Assembly (NCBI GenBank): GCA_045637805.1
Contig: JAZUAE010000018.1
Location: 62,001 to 126,000 of the forward strand
Source: CAKVLG01 sp045637805
Lineage (GTDB): Bacteria > Bacillota > Clostridia > Christensenellales > UBA1242
Direction of reading: 5' to 3'
DNA length: 64,000 nt
In this document: positions 34,712 through 41,874 of the stretch, piece by piece
Position numbering within the stretch: position 1 is the first letter of the stretch
Layout of the letters: each line of letters opens with the position of its first letter
The notes under the pieces: model-generated
The model's database searches: none
What the model saw: only the letters and a program-made list of their open reading frames with translations
What the model was told of the DNA's origin: nothing
Position numbers and translations under genes: made by a program

Positions 34712-34948
34712 TTATTTTCTGTCCTTGAAAAAATTTTTCCAATAAGGATTTTCATTATCAAAAATTTCTTTTTGTTCAGCCGTTAATTGATAAGGATAAT
34801 CTTTAAATAAATTAAACTCTTTTTTCTTATCAAAACTAAAGACATGCTCTCCAAGTCTATCTTTGTTATTCAACCACCATATAACATCTGTTTCTTTTTT
34901 CTTAACCCACTCTTTTTTCTTCTTTTTTAAAATATCAACAAATCCCAT
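34712..34948 (-). CDS. Hypothetical small basic protein (cassette gene)
   Basis: 78 residues, very rich in Lys, Trp and Asp (KKKKKEWVKKKETDVIWW near the N-terminus, PYWKNFFKDRK at the end). No family is recognised. RBS GGAGAAA lies 7 bases upstream; the standard cassette promoter at 34969-35021 precedes it. It is the only gene of the unit between repeats A and Z. Confidence 0.6.
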   Translation of the reverse strand: MGFVDILKKKKKEWVKKKETDVIWWLNNKDRLGEHVFSFDKKKEFNLFKDYPYQLTAEQKEIFDNENPYWKNFFKDRK

Positions 34949-34968
34949 TTTTTTCTCCTATGTTTTAT

Positions 34969-35021
34969 ATTATAACACACAAATTAAAAAATGTATACAA
35001 ATTATAATCAAATTGTATACA
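34969..35021 (-). promoter_or_regulatory. Cassette promoter with paired TGTATACA palindromes
   Basis: -10 TATAAT (34969-34974), 17 bp, TGTATACA (34992-34999) covering the -35, and a second TGTATACA at 35014-35021, 22 bp further upstream. Confidence 0.75.
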
Positions 35022-35037
35022 CTTTATCTAATAAAAA

Positions 35038-35190
35038 TTAAATTTTGCTTCTCCTACTCTGCTGGTCAACATTCAGCACAACCCCTATTGCAGACATAAA
35101 TACTAGCAAACTTGTGCTACCAGCAGAAATAAACGGAAGTGGAAGTCCAGTAGGTGGTACCATGCCCCTTAACACGAGTTATTACACTAA
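35038..35190 (-). repeat. ftsW 3'-end repeat A
   Basis: Encodes a GMVPPTGLPLPFISAGS-type FtsW end in an open frame to the stop (tail RRSKI). The end motif TTAACACGAGTTATTACACT is at 35169-35188. The stop codon of the neighbouring cassette gene lies inside this motif. Confidence 0.9.
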
Positions 35191-35651
35191 CATTCTAGTA
35201 AATCTTTTTCTTCAATCTCCTCTTTGTTTCGTTTGTTATCGCTGGTTTTATGATTGATTTTATTTTCAATTTCATTTATTGTATCAACTCCTATTTTATA
35301 AGATTGATATTCATTAAACAATATTGAAGCCAATTCAGGTTTTTGTTCTGTAAATTTTACAATTTTATAAGGATTAATAACTTGTTTGCCAATATATTCC
35401 TTGCTTGGCTCAGGTAAATTATATTTAACTTCTGTTAAAATATGTTTATATCCACTTATTGTTTGCATAAATAATCCCAAACGCTTACCTTTCTCAAACC
35501 TAAAAATATATTGAGGAATTTTATCATAAACAGGCATCAAGATTTTTCCTCCAGTATATGTAACAACCTCTTCCTTAAAACCAATTAAATCAATATCTTT
35601 TAATTGTCTTAGTTCACAAATATAAATTTTTCTAATATCAATTTTTTTCAT
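35187..35651 (-). CDS. Hypothetical protein (cassette gene)
   Basis: 154 residues, soluble, beta-rich first half (YICELRQLKDIDLIGFKEE) and a helical, charged C-terminus (NKRNKEEIEEKDLLEC). No recognised family. RBS GGAG; cassette promoter at 35672-35724. It is the sole gene of the unit between repeats B and A. Confidence 0.6.
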   Translation of the reverse strand: MKKIDIRKIYICELRQLKDIDLIGFKEEVVTYTGGKILMPVYDKIPQYIFRFEKGKRLGLFMQTISGYKHILTEVKYNLPEPSKEYIGKQVINPYKIVKFTEQKPELASILFNEYQSYKIGVDTINEIENKINHKTSDNKRNKEEIEEKDLLEC

Positions 35652-35671
35652 ATTTTCTCCTATCTAACTGC

Positions 35672-35724
35672 ATTATAGCACACAAAGAAAAAAATGTATA
35701 CACTTTGATTTCAATTTGCATACA
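35672..35724 (-). promoter_or_regulatory. Cassette promoter with paired palindromes
   Basis: -10 TATAAT (35672-35677), 17 bp, TGTATACA (35695-35702), and TGCATACA on the plus strand at 35717-35724 as the second, slightly changed site at 22 bp. Confidence 0.7.
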
Positions 35725-35740
35725 TTTTTATTAAAAGCTT

Positions 35741-36105
35741 TTAAATTTTAGTTTTTCGAGACTGTCTATCAACATTCAGCACCACCCCTATAGCGCTCAT
35801 AAAAATAAGTAATGAAGTTGAGCCGGCACCCTGTTTTGGGGTCCCCGAAAAGTTTTTGTAAAAACTTTATGGGGAGAGGACGAGTATGCGAGACGTGTCC
35901 AGTGGACACAGTAGCCGAGCAACGCAGTCAGTGAGTAAATCGAGCTTTGGTTTAACCCAAAGGCGAGACATTTACGAACTGAGGGATTCACCCAAACTGA
36001 GCATTAAGGCGATTGTGCGAACTTACAGAGCACGAGCAAAATAAGCGAGAGTTTTGACGACCTGTTGGTGGTACCATGCCCCTTAACACAAGTTATTGCA
36101 CTTTA
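35741..36105 (-). repeat. ftsW 3'-end repeat B, split by an inserted element
   Basis: The ftsW tail DRQSRKTKI with its stop (35741-35828) and the PPTG part with the end motif (36061-36105) belong to one copy. They are separated by a 230-bp insert that replaced the middle codons. Confidence 0.85.
35829..36060. mobile_element. Inserted hairpin element (long form) inside repeat B
   Basis: GC-richer than the surroundings. It opens with a stem CCCCGAAAAGTTTTT / AAAAACTTTATGGGG (35842-35875), passes through a stretch rich in CGAG and GACA words, and ends with AAGCGAGAGTTTTGACGA. Both ends recur in a shorter form inside repeat D (39933-40051), and the right end recurs in repeat Z. It carries no convincing gene and behaves like a small non-autonomous element or structured RNA. 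Confidence 0.55.
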
Positions 36106-36120
36106 AAATACGTCTATTAA

Positions 36121-36649
36121 CTATTTTATTTTTGAGATGTTTTCTAATATTTTATTTTTTAAAGGCTCGCAATAAAAACCTATTTTTTTACATATTTGTT
36201 CAGCTTCTAAAATATATGCTTTTTGTTTTTCATTAGACCAAGATTCAACTTTACATCGCGTGTTAAAACATCTATCTGCGAGTTTTACAATGGCAATTTC
36301 TTTTTTATTTAACTTTAAAATACGATTTAAACTGTCTCCCATTTGATGTTCTTTTTCTATTATTTCATTTTTTGTTAAAGCCAATACTCCATCAGCGACA
36401 TTTTTTCCAAAATTGTTTTCTAGTTCTTGATAAGTAATATTTGTATCTTCTATCGTATCATGCAAACAATGCAACAGAAACAAGTAAATCCATGTCAACA
36501 TCTTCATTTTTTGTAAAATTAACTGCTGTTAAAGTAACACCAACAATATGAGTTGAATAATCAACATCACTCGGGAATTTCATTTTTTGTCCCTGATGTG
36601 CTTTTATCGCAAAAAGTAATACATCATAAAATTTCTCTAAATTTATCAT
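36121..36649 (-). pseudogene. HD-domain (SpoT-like hydrolase) gene broken by a one-base frameshift
   Basis: Two frames join into one ~175-residue protein. The first part has FYDVLLFAIKAHQGQKMKF and the THIVGV histidine; the second resumes with HDTIEDTNITYQELENNFG and ADRCFNTR. These are the metal-binding motifs of HD proteins that act on (p)ppGpp or nucleotides. The break is an extra T in GCATTGTTTGCATGAT (36464-36466), where ALLHDT would be expected. It is last in a four-gene cassette. It may be a pseudogene or a sequencing error in a T run. Confidence 0.75.
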
Positions 36650-36741
36650 TCTACATTACCTCATATATCTTTTTTATTTTTTTCTTAAGATATTCAAGTT
36701 CTTTATGTCGTACTTAATTTTAATCAATGTTAAACAAAATA

Positions 36742-37227
36742 TTACAAATCTATTTCTTGTGCTAATTGATTATTTAAACTTAATAGCTCACTATAAATTT
36801 GAGAATTTGGTTTTATATAAGAATAATATTGTGGCATTTGAATCTTTGGGTTAAGTTGTTTTATTCGTTGAAGAGTAAGTGGTTTTGGAAATTTTTGCAC
36901 ATCATATAGTTCAAGAGCATAACAATTTTGTTTATTCCCAAAATAATTTAAAATCTCAATTCCATCTTCACGTTTATCATAGCCGGTTATATTCATAATT
37001 TCATTCACATTACCTTTGTGAATTTGTTTAACTTTAAATGATCCAATAACTGCTTTATCGTCTTTAGCAGAATAAACAAATATTTGCTTATTAAGGCTTG
37101 ATTCTTTTATTGGAGATTTCCTAAATTCATATAACTTTGTTCCATTAAAAATTTGTTTTGCGTAATAAGACATTATTGAAATTAGTATTAAATCATCTTG
37201 ATTTTTATTTTCTTTATTTACTTTCAT
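36742..37227 (-). CDS. ASCH-domain-like protein (cassette gene)
   Basis: 161 residues. The pattern SIMSYYAKQIFNGTKLYEFRKSP (shortened here) followed by VYSAKDDKAVIGSFKVKQI matches the ASCH/YqfB fold, a PUA-like domain that binds RNA or modified nucleosides (substrate region KxYEFRK). RBS GAGG. It is third in the four-gene unit between repeats C and B. Confidence 0.7.
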   Translation of the reverse strand: MKVNKENKNQDDLILISIMSYYAKQIFNGTKLYEFRKSPIKESSLNKQIFVYSAKDDKAVIGSFKVKQIHKGNVNEIMNITGYDKREDGIEILNYFGNKQNCYALELYDVQKFPKPLTLQRIKQLNPKIQMPQYYSYIKPNSQIYSELLSLNNQLAQEIDL

Positions 37228-37239
37228 TTTATTTCCTCA

Positions 37240-37749
37240 TTATTTAGAAAGATATCCATTATAAACTAATTCTTTATACTTGTTATTATAGAGACCTATA
37301 ACTTCTTCCGTCTTTTCCCAACCATACTTTTTTATTATACTTTCAAACATAGGCAACTTATATTCGGCAAGAGTAATCATCGGTTTTGTTGTTCCCAACT
37401 TTTCCATAGATTTCTCTACTAGCATAGTTCCAACACCCATTCCTCTAAATTTTTGATCAACAAATAAGGTGCAAATTTTCTTTTCTACATCATCTTCTTT
37501 TATGAAAGAAATTCCACATATATTTTTATCTTCATCATATGCAAAAATTATATCCCTACCAGAATTTGGAACAAACACTGCGGGCAAATGTTTTTTATAA
37601 AACCACGAATTATATTTTGGATAATCTTCACACAAAAAATCTGTTATATTATATAATTCTTCACAAACTTTTCTTAAAGATTCCTCGACGACACCATTAT
37701 TTAATAGTTCTTTTATGGACACTACTTTAAATTGTTTTTTATTATTCAT
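37240..37749 (-). CDS. GNAT-family N-acetyltransferase (cassette gene)
   Basis: 169 residues from the ATG at 37749 (an upstream TTG frame is open). Motif A is LFVDQKFRGMGVGTMLVEKS, and the C-terminal KKYGWEKTEEVIGLY fits motif B. Acetyl-CoA binding is expected; the substrate is unknown. It lies between two ASCH genes in the same cassette, 12-16 bp from each. Confidence 0.85.
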   Translation of the reverse strand: MNNKKQFKVVSIKELLNNGVVEESLRKVCEELYNITDFLCEDYPKYNSWFYKKHLPAVFVPNSGRDIIFAYDEDKNICGISFIKEDDVEKKICTLFVDQKFRGMGVGTMLVEKSMEKLGTTKPMITLAEYKLPMFESIIKKYGWEKTEEVIGLYNNKYKELVYNGYLSK

Positions 37750-37765
37750 CCTCAAAATTCCCTTT

Positions 37766-38110
37766 TTATTTCAAAACCTCTACTTTTATAGCTACAACAC
37801 CGTATCTATTCTCATCTTCTACACTATAAAATTGGTGATAAATTTCAACAACTTCTTGCACTGTTTCTGTTTTAAATCCAATTTTTTCAAGAGGTAAAGT
37901 TTTTACCATTTCATCAAAAGAGTCAAAGTATACTAAATCCTTAACAATACAATTAAAATCTTCTGTAAGTTCCGGTTCTTTTTGAAAAGTTATTATATCT
38001 CCAACATCAATGAGCTGTCTTTTTTCATCATTAAGCCTGCCTTCATATATCTTATCACCATTTTTTATCATATCATAATAGATCTTTCTTAATTTCATTT
38101 TATGTACCAT
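37766..38110 (-). CDS. ASCH-domain protein (cassette gene)
   Basis: 114 residues. The start KMKLRKIYYDMIKNGDKIYE (KxYEGR motif continuing to EGRLNDEKR) and the IDVGDIITF strand are ASCH hallmarks. The ASCH fold resembles PUA and is thought to bind RNA. It is the first gene of the four-gene cassette. RBS GAGG lies 7 bases upstream. Confidence 0.8.
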   Translation of the reverse strand: MVHKMKLRKIYYDMIKNGDKIYEGRLNDEKRQLIDVGDIITFQKEPELTEDFNCIVKDLVYFDSFDEMVKTLPLEKIGFKTETVQEVVEIYHQFYSVEDENRYGVVAIKVEVLK

Positions 38111-38139
38111 AAAAACCTCACAATAAAACCTCTAATTGC

Positions 38140-38170
38140 ATTATACCATACAAATAAAAAAATGTATAGT
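38140..38170 (-). promoter_or_regulatory. Cassette promoter (single worn palindrome)
   Basis: -10 TATAAT (38140-38145), 17 bp, then TGTATAGT (38163-38170) where TGTATACA is expected. The second palindrome is not visible. Confidence 0.6.
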
Positions 38171-38238
38171 AAATTTCGCCTCTCTACCGAACCGGCGACA
38201 TTATTCACCGCATATTAGGTTTCTTTTGGGCTAAAACA

Positions 38239-38293
38239 AAAAAACAAGAACCGTCTTGTAACATTTAGATACTAAGACGAACCTTGTTTTTCT
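38239..38293 (-). terminator. Branched terminator-like hairpin
   Basis: AAACAAG / CTTGTTT outer stem and CGTCTT / AAGACG inner stem, followed on the minus strand by a T-run. It lies between repeat C and the cassette promoter in a 500-bp non-coding stretch (38111-38613). Confidence 0.5.
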
Positions 38294-38415
38294 TTTTTAT
38301 CTCCAAAATTATTCCCAATCTGCTGCCATATAAACCACAATCATATTTTAACTGAGTTTTCGTTTTCAGTAACTAAAATTGATATTAAGTTAAATTGTGA
38401 ATCTTTCGTGAATCA

Positions 38416-38571
38416 CTACTGAATCACACTTTTCTTACTCTGTCTATCTACATTCAGCACCACCCCAATAGCACTCATAAAGACTAGCAAACTTGTTGAC
38501 CCTGCACTAATGAACGGAAGCGGAAGTCCTGTTGGAGGAATACTACCCTTAACACGAGTTATTGCACTATA
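38416..38571 (-). repeat. ftsW 3'-end repeat C
   Basis: Encodes the FtsW end with the alternative tail DRQSKKSVIQ and stop TAG. The PPTG part and the motif TTAACACGAGTTATTGCACT (38549-38568) are clear. The tail matches repeats F and I rather than the native gene. Confidence 0.9.
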
Positions 38572-38581
38572 AAATTAGAAT

Positions 38582-38613
38582 AAAAAAGAGCAATAAATTT
38601 GCTCTTTTTTATT
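38582..38613 (-). terminator. Cassette terminator
   Basis: AAAAAAGAGCAA / TTGCTCTTTTTT directly after the gene at 38614. Confidence 0.85.
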
Positions 38614-39183
38614 CTATTCATTAACGATTTCATTATTATCAGTTTCGTTTTTCTTTTTATTACAATATTTTCTTTCAAATGCTAAAATTGTCTTTTTATA
38701 TCTATCATATGCGGACTTGTATTCCTTATTTTCTATATCTTTAACACAAGGAACTATAATACCCGTATATATTTTTTCAAACATTAATTGACCATATTTT
38801 TCTTTTTCGATTTTTTCGACTATTGTTGGTGCTACTTCATAATAATGTTTTACTTCTTCATCAGATACAAATTGATTCCTAAACCATCTTAGTGCAGTTA
38901 ATTCATAACAATTATCATTAAAATTTTCTTGATAATGCGCAATACATGCAGATGTTAAATAACAACCTGAACCCTTATTTATTTCTTCTGAAGTAGGATT
39001 AGAATTATAATTACTTTCAGGTCTTGTAAAATTAGGAGATTCTGCGTTGTCAAAATCTTTCTTTTCATCCCAACTAAAATGGCCATGTCCACCATCACCA
39101 TTATCCACATATTGATTTACTCTGTTTGTTGTTTCAACTCTTGTATAAATTAATTGGGGATCTTCTTGATTTTCATCATCCAC
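38614..39183 (-). CDS. Cysteine-motif (GCYLTSAC type) protein, probably truncated by an amber codon
   Basis: 189 residues from a GTG at 39183. The conserved core is GSGCYLTSACIAHYQ, then CYELTALRWFRNQFV and YYEVAPTIVEKI, a pattern I recall from uncharacterised 'CFI-box' proteins. The same frame is open upstream to an ATG at 39246 (MNDEKNNKNKKKESWGW) except for one TAG at 39193-39195, so the original gene was longer by 21 codons and now either starts at GTG or is damaged. It follows a small gene in the same cassette. Confidence 0.6.
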   Translation of the reverse strand: MDDENQEDPQLIYTRVETTNRVNQYVDNGDGGHGHFSWDEKKDFDNAESPNFTRPESNYNSNPTSEEINKGSGCYLTSACIAHYQENFNDNCYELTALRWFRNQFVSDEEVKHYYEVAPTIVEKIEKEKYGQLMFEKIYTGIIVPCVKDIENKEYKSAYDRYKKTILAFERKYCNKKKNETDNNEIVNE

Positions 39184-39251
39184 ATTATAGCTCTACCATC
39201 CCCAACTTTCCTTCTTTTTATTCTTATTGTTTTTCTCGTCATTCATAATTA

Positions 39252-39584
39252 TTAATCCCCAACTTTATATTCTATTGTACCATCTTCATAAAATAAAAAT
39301 TTGTCACGACCAATATTATCTACAACTAGACTACATTGTTTTATTAATTCATTTGTTTTTTCGTAAATTGCAATCTCGTCTTCTTCATTATGAAGATTTT
39401 TAGAACTATTACGAATATTTGATAAGCTCTGCATAGTTTGTTTAACACCATTATCTTCAACGCCCTTAATTAAACAAAAATTTTCAAACGCTAATTGATA
39501 TTCCAACAACAATCCCATGTTATTAGAAAACTTTTTCAAAACATCCTGATTAATCCATTCTCGGCCATACCATGTTTTTCTCAT
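39252..39584 (-). CDS. Hypothetical small protein (cassette gene)
   Basis: 110 residues, helical (WINQDVLKKFSNNMGLLLEY, QTMQSLSNIRNSSKNL), with no recognised family. A promoter TTGACA-17-TAAAAT is at 39632-39660. It lies six bases upstream of the older start of the next gene, so the two probably form one operon and may be partners. Confidence 0.55.
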   Translation of the reverse strand: MRKTWYGREWINQDVLKKFSNNMGLLLEYQLAFENFCLIKGVEDNGVKQTMQSLSNIRNSSKNLHNEEDEIAIYEKTNELIKQCSLVVDNIGRDKFLFYEDGTIEYKVGD

Positions 39585-39631
39585 ACTACCACCGCCTCAC
39601 CTTTTAATAATTTAATTTATTTTCTCTTATT

Positions 39632-39660
39632 ATTTTAACATCAACTAATATTTTTGTCAA
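39632..39660 (-). promoter_or_regulatory. Promoter of the two-gene cassette
   Basis: -35 TTGACA (39655-39660), 17 bp, -10 TAAAAT (39632-39637). The cassette palindromes (TGTATACA and TGTATGCA, 11 bp apart) lie ~30 bp further upstream at 39688-39706. Confidence 0.65.
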
Positions 39661-39737
39661 ATAACGTATTTTTTAACAAAAAAAATGCATACACTTTGTA
39701 TACATTTTATCAAAAAAATTAAATTTTACTCTTTCTA

Positions 39738-39870
39738 CGCCACAGGGTGCGATTTGTATGCTAGGCAAGGCTCGGCAAAAATTCTGAGCAGGAGTTTACT
39801 AAAGCGTAAATGACTGCTCTGAATTTTTAGACAAGAACACAGCCTAGTGTGCGAAGCTCGCCCTGTGGGA
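39738..39870. mobile_element. 130-bp palindromic (MITE/REP-like) element inside repeat D
   Basis: Nested inverted repeats: outer CCACAGGG / CCCTGTGG, then GCTAGGC / GCCTAGT, and inner AAAATTCTGAGCAG / CTGCTCTGAATTTT around TTTAC / GTAAA. It splits the Ser and Arg codons of the ftsW tail. It encodes nothing and can fold into one long hairpin. Confidence 0.65.
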
Positions 39871-39932
39871 TTGCCTATCGACATTTAAAACAACCCTATC
39901 GCACTCATGAAAACAAGTAAACTTGTTGAACC

Positions 39933-40051
39933 TTCACCATTCTGGGGCCCCCGAAAAGTTTTTCATTAAAAACTTTATGGGGAAAGGAAAAACCGAGCAA
40001 ATAGGCTAGTATTTGCGAAAAGCAAATCAGCAAAAGCGAGAGTTTTGACGC
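39933..40051. mobile_element. Inserted hairpin element (short form) inside repeat D
   Basis: Begins CACCATTCTGGGGCCCCC, contains the stem CCCCGAAAAGTTTTT / AAAAACTTTATGGGG and ends AAGCGAGAGTTTTGACG. Ends and core match the long form in repeat B; the middle is shorter and different. It replaced the same central part of the ftsW copy. Confidence 0.55.
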
Positions 40052-40175
40052 TGGCAATCCTGTTGGTGGTACCAGGCCCCTTAACACGAGTTATTGTATT
40101 ATAAATTTCTGCTTTATTTGATATTGATTTTTATTTGTTTTTATGTTATCATTATACCATCAAAGGAGCAATAAA

Positions 40176-40736
40176 ATGTCAAAGTATAAAATTAAAGATT
40201 TGTTACTTATTTATGAATGTCGAGATTGCAGGTTTGCAGTTTTGAACAATAATGGAGATAAAATAAAAATTATAACAAAAAATCAAATTCTTCCCATTAC
40301 TGATGATTTAAATGTTTATGTTGGCATTGGCGCTCCATCTGATTTTTTTGCTTATGAAGTTTTGGGTGGAATAATTGCAGAACCTATTGTTATTAAAGGT
40401 GATAAAGCAAATATTGCCCTATCAAAAAATGGCGAACCTAAAAAATATGATAACATAGAAGAATTTAACCAATTATCAACAATTTTACTTGCAAATGAAA
40501 TGTATCATAGTAGAAAGATATTATCAGCGATCTTTGGAATTGATGATGATTCAGAATTTGAAAATGAAAATAGAAATAAATTTATTGACGAATCTACAAT
40601 TGAAAAAATAGAGAAAGCAATAAATGTTGCTGAATCTAGAAATGAATACAACATCAGAAAAGATAAACAACTTGCAAAGCAAAGAAGAAAAAATCAAGAA
40701 GACGAAAAGTCATATATTCAAACATTAGAATTTTAA
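40176..40736 (+). CDS. Hypothetical protein, the only cassette gene on the plus strand
   Basis: 186 residues from the ATG at 40176 with AAAGGAG 7 bases before it. The first ~100 residues look like a compact beta domain (FAVLNNNGDKIKIITKNQIL). The C-terminal ~60 residues are helical and strongly charged (DKQLAKQRRKNQEDEK). No family is recognised. It lies between repeats E and D in the opposite direction to all other array genes and lacks the TGTATACA promoter. Confidence 0.6.
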   Translation: MSKYKIKDLLLIYECRDCRFAVLNNNGDKIKIITKNQILPITDDLNVYVGIGAPSDFFAYEVLGGIIAEPIVIKGDKANIALSKNGEPKKYDNIEEFNQLSTILLANEMYHSRKILSAIFGIDDDSEFENENRNKFIDESTIEKIEKAINVAESRNEYNIRKDKQLAKQRRKNQEDEKSYIQTLEF

Positions 40737-40738
40737 AA

Positions 40739-40767
40739 AACACCCACCAGATTTGGTGAGTGTTTTT
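40739..40767. terminator. Terminator of the plus-strand cassette gene
   Basis: AACACCCACCA / TGGTGAGTGTT with flanking A- and T-runs; it abuts the stop codon of repeat E. Confidence 0.8.
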
Positions 40768-40768
40768 A

Positions 40769-40923
40769 TTATATCTTACTTCTCCTACTCTGCCTATCAA
40801 CATTCAGCACCACCCCTATCGCACTCATAAAAACAAGCAAACTTGTTGAGCCAGCAGAGATAAACGGAAGTGGCAAGCCTGTTGGCGGTACCAGACCCCT
40901 TATCATGAGTTTATGCACTATAA
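40769..40923 (-). repeat. ftsW 3'-end repeat E
   Basis: Open frame GLVPPTGLPLPFISAGS..NVDRQSRRSKI with stop TAA (40769-40771). The end motif is slightly worn (TTATCATGAGTTTATGCACT). Confidence 0.9.
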
Positions 40924-40951
40924 AAGAGCAGTAGTAACTGCTCTTTTTTTC
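40922..40951 (-). terminator. Cassette terminator
   Basis: AAAAGAGCAGT / ACTGCTCTTTTTTT directly behind the GNAT gene at 40951. Confidence 0.85.
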
Positions 40952-41454
40952 TATTTGATATTTTGAAACGTTATTACCAACCTATTAGGTTTTGGATAAC
41001 TTTCAATGAAATTATCATTAGTATAATTTTTTACAACTTTTATCCAAAACCTTTTTGCACCTTCACTTCTAGGAACTGGTCTGATTTCCCAATTACCCCT
41101 ATACATATCGAAAATTTGTTTTACAACAATTTCCCCATAACCCTTTTTCTTATAAGCATTCAAAATAAACATTTCAGAAAAATCGTAACAAGGGTTATCT
41201 TTTTTATTTTCTAGAACCATAAACTCATCATCTATTAAAACAAACCCACCAATTTTGTTGTTAATATAGATAAAATAAGCATATCTCTTTTCTTCAGTAA
41301 AATAATAGTCTAAATAATTGTATTCAAATAAGCCATGTTCATTGACATCCATAGGTAAAGATGCTGCTATATCATGCATATATAGTTGAAATAAATTTTG
41401 CAAAATTGATTTATCTTTAGATTCAACTTTAATTAGTTTTACATTACCATCCAT
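40951..41454 (-). CDS. GNAT-family N-acetyltransferase (cassette gene)
   Basis: 167 residues. Central strands YFIYINNKIGGFVLI and motif A FILNAYKKKGYGEIVVKQIF (~93-112), then RPVPRSEGAKRFW, as in GNATs that modify small molecules. Substrate unknown. A strong RBS (GGGGGA) precedes the ATG. Unit between repeats F and E. Confidence 0.85.
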   Translation of the reverse strand: MDGNVKLIKVESKDKSILQNLFQLYMHDIAASLPMDVNEHGLFEYNYLDYYFTEEKRYAYFIYINNKIGGFVLIDDEFMVLENKKDNPCYDFSEMFILNAYKKKGYGEIVVKQIFDMYRGNWEIRPVPRSEGAKRFWIKVVKNYTNDNFIESYPKPNRLVITFQNIK

Positions 41455-41587
41455 ATTAACTATCCCCCTCTTTTCCTTTTATCAAATAATGAATGTATTC
41501 AACTTATTATAACACACCAAAAACATTTTTCAAAGCATACTAACACACTAACTGGCATTTTTACCCTGTTTTGCGTTCTTCCATGTT

Positions 41588-41632
41588 ATTAAAACATATA
41601 AATAAAAAAATGTACACATTTCTGCATACATT
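41588..41632 (-). promoter_or_regulatory. Cassette promoter (variant)
   Basis: -10-like TTTAAT (41588-41593), 17 bp, TGTACACA (41611-41618) at the -35, and GCATACA at 41624-41630. The 130 bp between this promoter and the GNAT gene hold nothing I can name. Confidence 0.5.
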
Positions 41633-41652
41633 TTTGTTTCTTTTATGAATCA

Positions 41653-41809
41653 CTACTGAATCACTCCCTTCCTTGATTGCCTGTCAACATTAAGAACAAC
41701 GCCAATAGCCGACATAAAGACAAGTAGACTTGTGCTACCGGCACTTATGAACGGCAACGGCAAACCCGTCGGTGCTACCAGGCCTGTTAACATCAGTTAT
41801 TGTACTATG
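41653..41809 (-). repeat. ftsW 3'-end repeat F
   Basis: Open frame with GLVAPTGLPLPF and tail DRQSRKGVIQ, stop TAG. It uses clearly different silent codons from its neighbours. End motif GTTAACATCAGTTATTGTAC. Confidence 0.9.
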
Positions 41810-41821
41810 ATTTTTAGCATT

Positions 41822-41848
41822 AAAAAAGAGCAAATAACTTGCTCTTCT
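41822..41848 (-). terminator. Cassette terminator
   Basis: GAGCAAATAACTTGCTC hairpin with T-run on the minus strand. Confidence 0.7.
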
Positions 41849-41874
41849 ATGCGAATCTTAAAAATCCGAACTTT

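Larger units (their letters stand above)
39719..40104 (-). repeat. ftsW 3'-end repeat D, split by two inserted elements
   Basis: The tail codons RKSKI and the stop (39719-39737) are separated from DRQS by a hairpin element. The middle is interrupted by a second element. The PPTG part (GLVPPTG type) and the end motif TTAACACGAGTTATTGTATT (40081-40100) remain. Confidence 0.85.

Noticed and set aside
35797..35991. A 64-codon minus-strand frame in the inserted element of repeat B, and a similar 60-codon frame at 39905
   Set aside because: No RBS, frame runs from the ftsW remnant into the hairpin element, not conserved between the two copies.
35829..36060. Group II intron or riboswitch in repeat B
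   Set aside because: Too short, no intron domain V or reverse transcriptase, and no gene placed for riboswitch control. Retained only as an unclassified hairpin element.
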